Assembly (NCBI GenBank): GCA_035720425.1
Contig: DASTOB010000079.1
Location: 1 to 29,280 of the forward strand
Source of the DNA: DASTOB01 sp035720425
GTDB lineage: Bacteria > Chloroflexota > Limnocylindria > Limnocylindrales > CSP1-4
Direction: 5' to 3'
Length of the DNA: 29,280 nt
Shown here: piece after piece, positions 16,917-24,424 of the stretch
Position numbering within the stretch: the first letter of the stretch is position 1
Layout: every line of letters begins with the position of its first letter
Made by a program: the position numbers and the translations under genes
Notes under the pieces: model-generated
What the model was told of the DNA's origin: nothing
Database searches by the model: none
The model's input: the letters and a program-made list of their open reading frames with translations, nothing else

Positions 16917-17621
16917 TCAATCCGTCTGCCGGCCGTCCCCGCCGAGGCCCGGGGCCGTGCCCTCGAGCCAGCTCTCGATCCGCTCCGGCTCCGGCGACCA
17001 CGCCACCGCGCGATCGTCGACGCCGAGGATCCCGTCAATTCCTTCGACGATGCCCCGGACCGCGACGGCGATCGACTGGTGGGCGACCGTCCCGGCAAGC
17101 ACCGCGACGCCGTCGCGCACCTCGACGACGGTCAGGCCGTCGACGGCGCGGAGGCTGGTCCGGACGACCTCGGTCAGCTCGTCGTCGCCGCGGGCATAGG
17201 CCCGCACGATATCCGCCCGCGAGATGATGCCGACCAACCGATGGTCGGCGACGACCGGCAGCCGGTTCACATCCGCGCGGGCCATCGTTGCAGCCGCCTC
17301 GGCGAGCGAGCGATCCGGGCCGATCGTGATCGCCGGCGACGACATCGCCGCGCCGGCCGTGGTCGCGTGCGAGCGCACCGTCTGGTCTCGTTCCGTGCCG
17401 GCCGCCCAGAACCACCACAGCGTGCCGCGCGGGCGATCCGCCGTTCCGGCCTCGCGCTGGAGGAAGTCGCCCTCCGACACGATCCCGAGGACCCGGCTCT
17501 CCGCATCGACCACCGGCACGCCGCTCACGCCGCGGTCGACGAGCAGCCGGGCCACGTCCTTGAGCGGCGTGTCCGGGCCCACCGTGCACACGTCGGTCGT
17601 CATCACGTCGCGAACGTTCAT
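16917..17621 (-). CDS. CBS-domain pair with C-terminal BON domain
   Basis: A 234-residue protein with two CBS motifs and a BON domain. CBS 1 begins MTTDVCTVGPDTPLKDVARLL and includes GVSGVPVVD and VLGIVSEGDFL. CBS 2 includes MSSPAITIGPDRSLAEAA, RLPVVADHRLVGIISRADIV. The BON part (about residues 155-215) carries VRDGVAVLAGTVAHQS. CBS pairs bind adenosine nucleotides and sense energy state; BON domains are linked to membrane or lipid association. The combination is common in soil bacteria as a stand-alone putative stress or energy sensor. The ATG at 17621 follows a GAGGATGGAG ribosome site. It is divergent from the bicupin operon. Confidence 0.88.
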   Translation of the reverse strand: MNVRDVMTTDVCTVGPDTPLKDVARLLVDRGVSGVPVVDAESRVLGIVSEGDFLQREAGTADRPRGTLWWFWAAGTERDQTVRSHATTAGAAMSSPAITIGPDRSLAEAAATMARADVNRLPVVADHRLVGIISRADIVRAYARGDDELTEVVRTSLRAVDGLTVVEVRDGVAVLAGTVAHQSIAVAVRGIVEGIDGILGVDDRAVAWSPEPERIESWLEGTAPGLGGDGRQTD

Positions 17622-17739
17622 TGCTCCATCCTCATACTCGGTTGCGCCATCATCGCGGATTGCACAACCACGTTCGAAGGGCCGGTGGGCCCGATCGCCC
17701 CGGGGCGGCTGACCTATGGCACTGATCCGGCCGGTGCGC

Positions 17740-17769
17740 TTGCACGCCGGTTGTCCACGACACCATACT
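17740..17769 (+). promoter_or_regulatory. Promoter for the bicupin operon
   Basis: TTGCAC (17740-17745) and CATACT (17764-17769) are separated by 18 bp. Transcription would start near 17776, leaving a short leader with GGAGGA before the ATG at 17810. A degenerate match to the 16-bp divergent element (17763-17778, 10/16) overlaps the -10 box. Confidence 0.5.
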
Positions 17770-17809
17770 CTCGTGTACACGAACGCAGATCCGACTGGCT
17801 GGAGGACCG

Positions 17810-18943
17810 ATGAGCGACACGTGGCGTCCGATCACGCGGATGGAGCGGGTGGACTTCTATGCCGACTGGCTGGCGGCGAGCGAGCGGAACGAGCAGGCGG
17901 TCACCCACTCCCCCGTCGTCGCCCACGGGCGCGACGCGACGTGGATCGAGACGCCGAACGAGCACCGCATCGCGATGCTCATCGGCGAGCCGGTGGGGTT
18001 TCCGACCCAGGGCACGAACCTGTGCACGGTGGCGATCCCGCCCGGCCATCACACGGGCCGCCACGCGCATGGCGAGGAGGCGATCCACATCCTCGCCGGC
18101 TCCGGGTTCATCGTCGTCGACGGTCGCCGCTACGGGTTCCATGCCGGGACGACGATCCACGTGCCGTATCGCTCGGAGCACCAGCTCTTCAACACCGGGG
18201 CCGATGAGCTCCGCTACGTGTCCGCCTCGGCGATGGACCTCGACCTGTTCGTGCGCCTTGGGCGGCTCGAGCAGCTCGAGGAGAAGGGTTCCAACCCACC
18301 GGACCTCGAGTCCCGATTTCCGGCCGAGGACGGGCAGTTCGACGCGGACGGGCGACGGATCGCCCTCCACCTCGAGGATGCGCCCGACGAGCAGAGGCGG
18401 CGCGAGGAACTGCGCCGTGCGGCCGCCGAACGGGGCGAGTCGACGGAACACGGTGGACACGGCGGACACGGGCACGGCGGCGGGCACCAGCACGGAGGCG
18501 GGCACGGGCACGACCATGGGGACGGGGACGGCGGTCACAAGCCGAGTGAGAACCCGCATCGACACGGCGCGATCTACATCCTCATGGGCGGCGGCGAAAG
18601 CCCCAGCGAGGAGCGCAACGGGTTCACCGCCGTGTCGGTCGCGATGACCAACATCTTCGAGGAAGTGCCGCACACGTCGAGCCATTGCCACTCGCACACG
18701 GAGGCGGTGCTGTACGTCCTCGAAGGGGTCGGGTTCTCCGAGATCGACTATGAACACTACGACTGGGAGGCCGGCGACGCCGTCCACGTGCCGCCGAAGA
18801 TGACCCGCCACGAGCACTTCAACCCGAGCGACGCGCGGACCCGGACGCTGCGCATCGAGTACGGCATCCGCTACTTCTACGAGCCGCTCTGGAAGGGCTA
18901 CACGAAGGTCGAACACCGCGAAACGGCAATCGCCCGACCCTGA
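17810..18943 (+). CDS. Bicupin with a histidine-rich interdomain linker
   Basis: A 377-residue protein with two cupin barrels. Cupin 1 carries HAHGEEAIHILAGSG and HVPYRSEHQLFN; cupin 2 carries HCHSHTEAVLYVLEGVG and HVPPKMTRHEHFN. Both keep the His/His/Glu and His metal ligands, so each may bind a divalent metal. Between them, residues 214-243 contain ten histidines and three aspartates among glycines, a likely metal-binding tail or reservoir. The arrangement recalls bicupin ring-cleaving dioxygenases (gentisate type), but substrate residues cannot be assigned. It heads an operon with a tautomerase, a flavin oxidase, a Cys-rich protein and a DUF262 protein. The ATG has a GGAGGA site. Confidence 0.85.
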   Translation: MSDTWRPITRMERVDFYADWLAASERNEQAVTHSPVVAHGRDATWIETPNEHRIAMLIGEPVGFPTQGTNLCTVAIPPGHHTGRHAHGEEAIHILAGSGFIVVDGRRYGFHAGTTIHVPYRSEHQLFNTGADELRYVSASAMDLDLFVRLGRLEQLEEKGSNPPDLESRFPAEDGQFDADGRRIALHLEDAPDEQRRREELRRAAAERGESTEHGGHGGHGHGGGHQHGGGHGHDHGDGDGGHKPSENPHRHGAIYILMGGGESPSEERNGFTAVSVAMTNIFEEVPHTSSHCHSHTEAVLYVLEGVGFSEIDYEHYDWEAGDAVHVPPKMTRHEHFNPSDARTRTLRIEYGIRYFYEPLWKGYTKVEHRETAIARP

Positions 18944-18963
18944 CACGGAGGGACCGCAGACCG

Positions 18964-19167
18964 ATGCCGCGCATCATCATCCAGGCCATCAGCGGCCGAA
19001 CCGTCGAGCAGAAGCGCGAGCTCGCCCGACGGATCACCGACACGGTCGTCGAGACGTGGCACGTCGACCCGGAGATCGTCACGATCCGGATCGAGGAGGT
19101 GCCGGCCGAGAACTTCGCCCGGGCCGGTGTGCTGGCCGTCGATCGCCACGCCACCGACAAGGAATGA
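18964..19167 (+). CDS. 4-oxalocrotonate tautomerase-family enzyme
   Basis: A 67-residue tautomerase. After removal of Met, Pro1 would be the catalytic base (MPRIIIQ). Arg12 in SGRTVEQK matches 4-OT Arg11, Arg42 in TIRIEEV is placed like Arg39, and NFARAG like the Phe50 region. These enzymes interconvert unsaturated oxo-acids after aromatic ring cleavage, which supports a ring-cleaving role for the upstream bicupin. It starts 21 bases after the bicupin, and its stop overlaps the ATG of the next gene. Confidence 0.9.
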   Translation: MPRIIIQAISGRTVEQKRELARRITDTVVETWHVDPEIVTIRIEEVPAENFARAGVLAVDRHATDKE

Positions 19168-20279
19168 CCCGCGCGATCGTCGTCGGCTGCGGCCTTCTCG
19201 GCGCGTCGGTCGCCCACCGCCTCGCCGCCGCCGGCATCGCCGTCACGATCGTCGAGGCCGATCGACCGGCCGGCGGAACGTCCGGCGCGTCGTTCGCCTG
19301 GGTCAACGCGCAGGACAAGGCGCCCGCGGACTACGCGGCGCTCAACGAGGCCGGCGTCGCCGCCTGGCCGGCGCTCGCCGCTGAGTTGGGCGGCGACTGG
19401 CTCCACCCGGGCGGCGACCTCGTGGTCGGGATCGGGCCTGGCGCCGCGGCCGTCGAGGAACGGCTCACGCGCCACGAGGCACGGGGCTACCCGGTGCGCC
19501 GGCTCGACCGAACCGAGATCGCGGCGCTGGAACCGGACCTGGTGCTCCCGGCCGACGGGGACCTCGTCGCCGGTCACTTTCCGGACGAGGCGTGGGTCGA
19601 CGTTCACGGGGTCGTCGGGCGACTCGTGCGCGCGGCGCGCGCGAACGGCGCCCGGGTCGTGCTCGCCGACGGCGTGGCAGGGCTGATCGTGGAGCGCGGG
19701 CGCGCGACGGGCGTCCGGCTGGCGTCGGGGGAAGCGGTCGACGCGGACCTCGTCGTGGTGGCGGCGGGACCGGCGACGGAGATGCTCCTCGCGGGGGTCG
19801 GGGCGCAGCTTCCGATGGCCCCGACACCCGGTCTTCTCGTCGTGAGCGGACCGATTGCCGGGCGTGTCGACCGGGTCGTCCATGCCGGCGGCGTCGCGAT
19901 TCGGCCCGACGGCGGCGGGCGGATCATGCTGTCGTCGCGCTCCGTGGACGCCTCCCTCGACCCGGCCACGACGGGGGTTCCGGTCGATGCCGAGCCGGCC
20001 CGGGATCTGCTCGAGCGAGCCGCCCGCCTGCTCCCGGAACTGGCCGTGGCCGGCCTGGAACGTGCCCGGATCGGCCGCCGATCCGTGGCCGTCGACGGGT
20101 TGCCGGCGGTCGGGTTCGTGCCCGGCGTCGAGGGGCTGTACGTCGTCGTCAGCCACAGCGGCGTGACGCTCGCGCCGGTCCTCGGGCGCCTCGTCGCCGC
20201 CGACCTCACGGGCGGATCCGCCGCCGAGCTCGAGCCGTACCGCCCGGGTCGCTTCGCCGGTGCGGCGATCCCGGCATGA
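19164..20279 (+). CDS. FAD-dependent oxidoreductase (DAO/glycine oxidase type)
   Basis: A 371-residue flavoprotein of the D-amino-acid oxidase/sarcosine oxidase superfamily. It opens with a Rossmann dinucleotide-binding motif (IVVGCGLLGASVAHRLA, then VTIVEAD) and has the conserved SFAWVNAQDKAP segment and a C-terminal flavin-binding region (LYVVVSHSGVTLAPVLG) typical of the family. It would oxidise a secondary or primary amine to imine. It has ATGA overlaps on both sides, so it is tightly coupled to the tautomerase and the Cys-rich protein. Confidence 0.88.
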   Translation: MTRAIVVGCGLLGASVAHRLAAAGIAVTIVEADRPAGGTSGASFAWVNAQDKAPADYAALNEAGVAAWPALAAELGGDWLHPGGDLVVGIGPGAAAVEERLTRHEARGYPVRRLDRTEIAALEPDLVLPADGDLVAGHFPDEAWVDVHGVVGRLVRAARANGARVVLADGVAGLIVERGRATGVRLASGEAVDADLVVVAAGPATEMLLAGVGAQLPMAPTPGLLVVSGPIAGRVDRVVHAGGVAIRPDGGGRIMLSSRSVDASLDPATTGVPVDAEPARDLLERAARLLPELAVAGLERARIGRRSVAVDGLPAVGFVPGVEGLYVVVSHSGVTLAPVLGRLVAADLTGGSAAELEPYRPGRFAGAAIPA

Positions 20280-20500
20280 GCGGCGAGGCCGGCGTCGCGG
20301 AGCTCCAGCGCCTCTATCTCGAGGGCGTGATCGATGGCGTGGCGCTCGTCGCGGCCGATTCGAACGCCTGCCCGGCGTGCCTCGCCGTGAGCGATCGGTC
20401 GTACCTGCCGACCGGCCTGCCGCCGCTGCCGATCGACGGCTGCACCGGCCCGACGGGCTGTCGCTGCCGGTACGAGCCGAACGTCACGGTCTACGAGTGA
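20276..20500 (+). CDS. Small cysteine-rich protein, probably zinc-binding
   Basis: A 74-residue protein I do not recognise. The ATG overlaps the stop of the flavoprotein (ATGA), so it is translated with that operon. Five cysteines (32, 35, 56, 62, 64) in the pattern NACPAC and CTGPTGCRC could bind one zinc ion or a small iron-sulfur cluster. The spacing, with LPPLPIDGC between, loosely recalls the zinc-binding tails of phage head-morphogenesis (Mu F-like) proteins, but there is no phage context. The N-terminal 28 residues form a likely helix. Confidence 0.7.
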   Translation: MSGEAGVAELQRLYLEGVIDGVALVAADSNACPACLAVSDRSYLPTGLPPLPIDGCTGPTGCRCRYEPNVTVYE

Positions 20501-20534
20501 TCGGCGGAGGCAGTCGCGGGACGACCCCAGCCTG

Positions 20535-21698
20535 ATGCGTTGCGTTCCCGCTCACCACTTCACGATCGCCAAGGCGCGGGCGTGGCGAAGCGCGCTGGAG
20601 GATCGCCCGCCGTACCAGCGCGAGAGCGCCGTCTGGTCGCTCGACAAGCAGCAGCTGTTCATCGACTCGTTGCTCAACGGGTACGACGTCCCGAAGATCT
20701 ACCTCCACGACCTGCGCGGCTCGGAACCGACGAAGGTCTACGCGATCGTCGACGGCAAGCAGCGCCTGACGACGATCTGGAGCTTCCTCGAGGACGGCTT
20801 CCCGCTCGCCCCGGATTTCCGCGTCGAGCCCGCCAACGTGCCGGGCGAACCGCCGGAGGCGACGGCGCCCCGCGCCGGCCAGCGCTTCTCGGAGTTCTCG
20901 CCCGCCTGGCGGGACGCGTTTCTATCGACGTTCCTCTCTGTCGTGCTCATCCGGGGCGCAACCGAGCACGACATCCAGGCGCTCTTCTCCCGGCTCAACA
21001 ACGGGGAGCCGCTCAACGCCGCGGAGAAGCGGAATGCGCTCGGCGGCGACATGGCCCGACTCGTGCGGACGGTCGCGGCGCGCCCGTTCTTCGCCGAGCG
21101 GCTTCACTTCACGAATGCCCGCCTCGGGCACTTCGAGCTCGCCGCCCGGCTGCTCGTCCTCGCCGCCTCGGACGGGAAGGGACCGCCGGACCAGCGGTCG
21201 GCGGCACTCGACGCGTTCGTGCGCGAGCACCGGGCGCTCGCCGCACGCGAGCGGGACGCGTTGCTGCGGGCCGTCGACGACGGGCTGGCACGGATGGCGG
21301 CGGTCTTCCACCCATCGGATCCGCTGCTCGCCTCGCCGTCGTACGCGGCGCTCTCGTTCGAGTTCCTGCGCGCGCTGGCGGCGGGCGAACCGGCGGCGGA
21401 TCGAACGGATCCGTGGGCCGCGTCGGACCCGTCGGGTGCGTCGGGCGCCCGCGCCTTCCTCGACTGGTTCGGCCGCCGCCGGCACGAGGCGCTCGACCTG
21501 CCGGAGCACGAACGCGACGCATCGCTCGTCGAGTTCTCCGGCCTCATGCAGCACGGTGCGCAGGACGCGCGGTCGTTCGCGCGCCGCCTCGAGATCCTCC
21601 GTGCCGCGTGGGCGCGCTACCGGGCCGGGACGGCCTCGACGTCGGCGCCGCGCGGTTCGGAGACCGCCGGCTCTGGAGCGGAACCGAACTCGAGCTGA
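20535..21698 (+). CDS. DUF262 (GmrS/ParB-like) domain protein
   Basis: A 387-residue protein with an N-terminal DUF262 domain: PPYQRESAVWSLDKQQLFID, YDVPKIYLHDL and the hallmark VDGKQRLTTIWSFL. The domain has a ParB/Srx-like nucleotide-binding fold and is found in the GmrSD type IV restriction enzymes and other defence proteins. There is no DUF1524 HNH nuclease half, so this is a DUF262-only protein of unknown activity. It lies 34 bases after the Cys-rich gene on the same strand. Its low-complexity C-terminus overlaps the convergent flavoprotein gene by 82 bp. Confidence 0.8.
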   Translation: MRCVPAHHFTIAKARAWRSALEDRPPYQRESAVWSLDKQQLFIDSLLNGYDVPKIYLHDLRGSEPTKVYAIVDGKQRLTTIWSFLEDGFPLAPDFRVEPANVPGEPPEATAPRAGQRFSEFSPAWRDAFLSTFLSVVLIRGATEHDIQALFSRLNNGEPLNAAEKRNALGGDMARLVRTVAARPFFAERLHFTNARLGHFELAARLLVLAASDGKGPPDQRSAALDAFVREHRALAARERDALLRAVDDGLARMAAVFHPSDPLLASPSYAALSFEFLRALAAGEPAADRTDPWAASDPSGASGARAFLDWFGRRRHEALDLPEHERDASLVEFSGLMQHGAQDARSFARRLEILRAAWARYRAGTASTSAPRGSETAGSGAEPNSS

Positions 21699-22702
21699 GG
21701 CTGGTCTGCCGACGACGCCGGCTCCCAGTGGGGTGCGGCGGCAGGCGGCGTGAACGCAGCGATCCGGTCGATGAGGCGGCGAATGCGCAACCCCTCGATC
21801 GGCCCGAGCGCGTATAGCGGCATCCGGGTCAGCCAGGCGGCGCTGCCGAGGCTCACCGCGTCGGCGCCGGCCCAGAAGTACTCGCGGCAGTCGTCGAACG
21901 TGCGGATGCCGCCGGTCGCGATGATCGGCAGGCGGATCCCCGCGTCGCGCAGCTCGGCCACGACGCGCAGCCCGATCGGCTTGATCGCCCGGCCGGAGAC
22001 GCTGCCGTAGCGGTTCTTCATGAACGGCTCGCCCGTCTCCGGGTCGAGGCGCAGCCCCTTGACCGCGTTGATCGCGGTGAGCGCGGCGACTCCGTGGCGA
22101 ACGCCGAGGCGGGCCTGGGCCACGTAATCCTCGTCCGGGCTGAGCTTGAGGATGACCGGGTGGCGGCTGCGCGGGACCGCCCGTGCGAGCACCTCGTCGA
22201 GGATCGTCTCGAACGGGAAGTTCACGTTGTGGCACGACACGTTGAACTCGACGGCGGCGATCTCGCCGGGCCGGGCCCGCTCGTTGACCGTCTCGACGAG
22301 ACGCTCGAACTCGTCGGCCGAGAAGCCGCCGACCGACACGATCCGGTTCAGCCCGCTCGTCCGCGGGTAGTACTCGTCGAAGTACGCGTCGATCCCGATG
22401 TTGCACCAGCCGAACGCGTTCATCCAGCCGGCGTCGACCCGGCGGAGAGCCCGGCCGTACAGCCGGAGCATGGCCGGAAACTCGTGCACGGCCCAGTCCT
22501 CGCGAAGGGAGAAGTGACCCTCGCGCGGTTCCGTCGTGAGCGTCCGTGTCGTGACGGCGCCGAAGCGCTCGAGCGGCACCCACTGGGCGATCGGCGACAG
22601 GCCGTACAGGATGAGCTTGCGCTTCGACGCACCGTAGCCGAGCAGGCTGGCCGAGGTGACGAGGCGGTTGCGCAGGCGAATGCCGTTGAGATCGACGGTC
22701 AT
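21617..22702 (-). CDS. Dihydroorotate dehydrogenase-like FMN oxidoreductase
   Basis: A 361-residue TIM-barrel flavoprotein of the class 1 dihydroorotate dehydrogenase family. Visible are the N-terminal GIRLRNRLVTSASLLGYG segment, the substrate/catalytic region EFNVSCHNVNF with Cys157 (class 1 base), the lysine in ILKLSP, and the FMN-phosphate loop IIATGGIRTFDD followed by GADAVSLGSA. The C-terminal ~40 residues are Pro/Ala-rich and lie partly in the 82-bp overlap with the DUF262 gene. There is no neighbouring pyrK, and the divergence around SCHN makes a non-PyrD substrate possible. Confidence 0.75.
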   Translation of the reverse strand: MTVDLNGIRLRNRLVTSASLLGYGASKRKLILYGLSPIAQWVPLERFGAVTTRTLTTEPREGHFSLREDWAVHEFPAMLRLYGRALRRVDAGWMNAFGWCNIGIDAYFDEYYPRTSGLNRIVSVGGFSADEFERLVETVNERARPGEIAAVEFNVSCHNVNFPFETILDEVLARAVPRSRHPVILKLSPDEDYVAQARLGVRHGVAALTAINAVKGLRLDPETGEPFMKNRYGSVSGRAIKPIGLRVVAELRDAGIRLPIIATGGIRTFDDCREYFWAGADAVSLGSAAWLTRMPLYALGPIEGLRIRRLIDRIAAFTPPAAAPHWEPASSADQPQLEFGSAPEPAVSEPRGADVEAVPAR

Positions 22703-22747
22703 GGCGTCATCATCGCGCGGCCGGCGCGATCGTGCCGAACGCTGCGA

Positions 22748-22984
22748 TCAGCCGGCACGCCAGTCAGACACGATGTGGCGTGGCAGCTTCGAATCCTCCT
22801 CGAGCGAGCCGCACGTCGCCGTGTAGCGGGCACGCAGGCCGTCGATGACCCGGCGCAGCTCGCGGTAGCGCGGCGTCGGCAGGGCGCCGGCACTCACCTG
22901 CAGCCACAGCCCCTCGAACTCCGCCTGGAGCGTCGAGATCTCGGCCCGCAACGCCTCGCAATCGACCGCCTGCTCGTCCGCCAT
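22748..22984 (-). CDS. Small hypothetical protein, helical
   Basis: A 78-residue protein not recognised as any family. The ATG at 22984 follows GGAGG at about ten bases, which makes it a real gene. The N-terminal half (CEALRAEISTLQAEFEGLW) looks like a short amphipathic or coiled-coil helix; the second half is basic. The stop lies 45 bases before the dehydrogenase-like gene, so the two probably share a transcript. Confidence 0.6.
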   Translation of the reverse strand: MADEQAVDCEALRAEISTLQAEFEGLWLQVSAGALPTPRYRELRRVIDGLRARYTATCGSLEEDSKLPRHIVSDWRAG

Positions 22985-23084
22985 TCGTGCTCGCTCCTCC
23001 ACCGTGGCCGTGCCGCTTCTCGGCATCCCAGTGTATACCTTCACCCCGCGAACGGGCGGCCCGATGTGCGACCATGACGAGACC

Positions 23085-23414
23085 ATGAGCGATTCCTCGA
23101 CCCCCGATCCGGCCACCACGCGGATCGTGTCGTTCATCGAGTGGCCGGCGCCGAGCCTGTCGATCGACGACGCGCGGCGGGTGGCGGCGGAGACCGGTCG
23201 CGTCTTCCGGCGCATCCCCGGGCTCGTCGACTTCCGGTTCTTCGGCGACTTCGAGACGGGCCGACACGTCTACCTCCAGGTCTGGGAGAGCCGGGCGGCG
23301 CTCGACGCGTACATGGCGAGCGAGTCGATGTTCCGGATCCGGGAGATCGCCGCGCCGTTCGTCGGCGGCGCACCGACGCGCCGCATCTTCGTCGACTACA
23401 CCGCCGACGACTGA
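23085..23414 (+). CDS. Putative dimeric alpha/beta-barrel (ABM-like) protein
   Basis: A 109-residue protein resembling the antibiotic-biosynthesis-monooxygenase/Dabb ferredoxin-like fold: a beta-strand start (RIVSFIEWPAP), a helix, GLVDFRFFGDFETGRHVYLQVWESRAALDAYMAS as the strand-strand-helix core, and a last strand RRIFVDYT. The pattern of an aromatic-rich W/E strand then ALDAYM is typical of these small cofactor-free oxygenases or stress proteins. An ATG seven codons upstream (23064) is an alternative start. It is divergent from the 78-residue protein. Confidence 0.65.
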   Translation: MSDSSTPDPATTRIVSFIEWPAPSLSIDDARRVAAETGRVFRRIPGLVDFRFFGDFETGRHVYLQVWESRAALDAYMASESMFRIREIAAPFVGGAPTRRIFVDYTADD

Positions 23415-23417
23415 CCG

Positions 23418-23469
23418 GCCGGCAGTATTGGCCGGCAGTATCGGCCGGCGGGACCGACCGGCGGGACGC
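23418..23469. repeat. Four tandem 13-bp repeats
   Basis: GCCGGCAGTATTG (23418), GCCGGCAGTATCG (23431), GCCGGCGGGACCG (23444) and ACCGGCGGGACGC (23457) follow each other without gap. They begin four bases after the upstream stop codon and lie 65-116 bases before the start of the luciferase-like gene. They could be an iterated operator or simple slippage. Confidence 0.7.
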
Positions 23470-23498
23470 GGCCCCAGTCGACCGACCCCGCTCGTGCC

Positions 23499-23527
23499 TC
23501 GACGGGGACTGTGTGCAGGCGCATACT
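23499..23527 (+). promoter_or_regulatory. Promoter for a leaderless luciferase-like gene message
   Basis: TCGACG (23499-23504), 17 bp, then CATACT (23522-23527) and six bases to the ATG at 23534. The distance puts the transcription start on or next to the ATG, and no ribosome site is present, so the message is probably leaderless. Confidence 0.45.
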
Positions 23528-23533
23528 GTGCCC

Positions 23534-24424
23534 ATGCGGATCGGGATCGGCCTGCCCACGTTCCACGGCAACCTCGCGCGGGCGGACGTCGTGCTCGACT
23601 GGGCCCGCCGGGCCGACGAGGCCGGGTTCGACTCGCTCGTCGTCCACGACAAGCCGAACCACGACACGTGGGACCCGCTCGCGACGCTCGCCGCGGTCGC
23701 CGCGATCACCCGACGCGCCCGACTGCTGACGGCCGCGCTGCTCCTGCCGACCCGCGACGAGGCGCTCGTCGCCAAGCAGGCCGCGGTGGTCGACCTCGTG
23801 TCCGGCGGGCGCCTCGACCTCGGCCTCGCGGTGGGCGCCCGGCCGGACGACTTCGAGCTGTTCGGTCGCGAGATGCGCGGACGCGGCCAGACGTTCGAGC
23901 GGCAGCTGGCCCGTCTCGTCGAGCTGTGGGGGGCGGCGCGCGAGACGCGGGCGACGGGGGGCGCAGCCGGCCCGGCTCCGGCCCAGGAGCCGCATCCCCG
24001 GCTGTGGATCGGCGGGTACACCGACGCGGCCGTCGAGCGGGCCGTCCGATTCGGCCACGGCTACCTGTTCGGTGCACCGGACGTCGAGGTCATGGCCGCG
24101 CGCGTGCCGGTCATCCGGGCCGCGGCCGGGCAGGCCGGGCGGGGCCGGCTGCCGATCGCCGGCCTGGCCTACGTCCTGCCGACCGACGACGCGGGCGAGC
24201 TGGCCGACGGCGAGGTCCTCCTGCAGCGCTACTACGGGACGCTCCGCAAGCCGTTCCCTGAGCTCGTCATCCACGGTTCGCCGGAGGAGGTCGTCGCCGC
24301 CGTCCGCCGCTACGAGGCGGCCGGCCTCGATGTGCTGCACCTGCTGCCGGTGTCGGTCTCGGTCGACGTCGTGGAGCGGCTGGCGGCGGTCGTGCTGCCG
24401 GCGTTCGCCGGCGCGGACGCGTGA
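23534..24424 (+). CDS. LLM-class flavin-dependent oxidoreductase (luciferase-like)
   Basis: A 296-residue bacterial-luciferase-like TIM-barrel oxidoreductase, F420- or FMN-dependent. Typical features: MRIGIGLPTF start, ARRADEAGFDSLVVHD, AAITRRARLLTAALLLPTR, KQAAVVDLVSGGRLDLGLAVGARPDDFELFG, and the C-terminal PELVIHGSPEEVVAAVRRYEAAGLD. These match the F420-dependent group better than FMN monooxygenases, but the cofactor is not decided by sequence alone. The stop overlaps the GTG of the next gene. It heads a three-gene operon with a C-C lyase and an isomerase. Confidence 0.88.
   Translation: MRIGIGLPTFHGNLARADVVLDWARRADEAGFDSLVVHDKPNHDTWDPLATLAAVAAITRRARLLTAALLLPTRDEALVAKQAAVVDLVSGGRLDLGLAVGARPDDFELFGREMRGRGQTFERQLARLVELWGAARETRATGGAAGPAPAQEPHPRLWIGGYTDAAVERAVRFGHGYLFGAPDVEVMAARVPVIRAAAGQAGRGRLPIAGLAYVLPTDDAGELADGEVLLQRYYGTLRKPFPELVIHGSPEEVVAAVRRYEAAGLDVLHLLPVSVSVDVVERLAAVVLPAFAGADA

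Noticed and set aside
17640..17669. Imperfect inverted repeat GGTTGCGC-N14-GCACAACC between the CBS/BON and bicupin genes
   Set aside because: One mismatch in eight and no second copy was found; too weak to call an operator.
20535..21698. Complete GmrSD-type restriction system
   Set aside because: Only the DUF262 part is present. There is no DUF1524 HNH nuclease domain or second gene, so a defence function is not claimed.
23418..23469. CRISPR array
   Set aside because: The repeats are 13 bp, contiguous and without spacers, and no cas gene is present.
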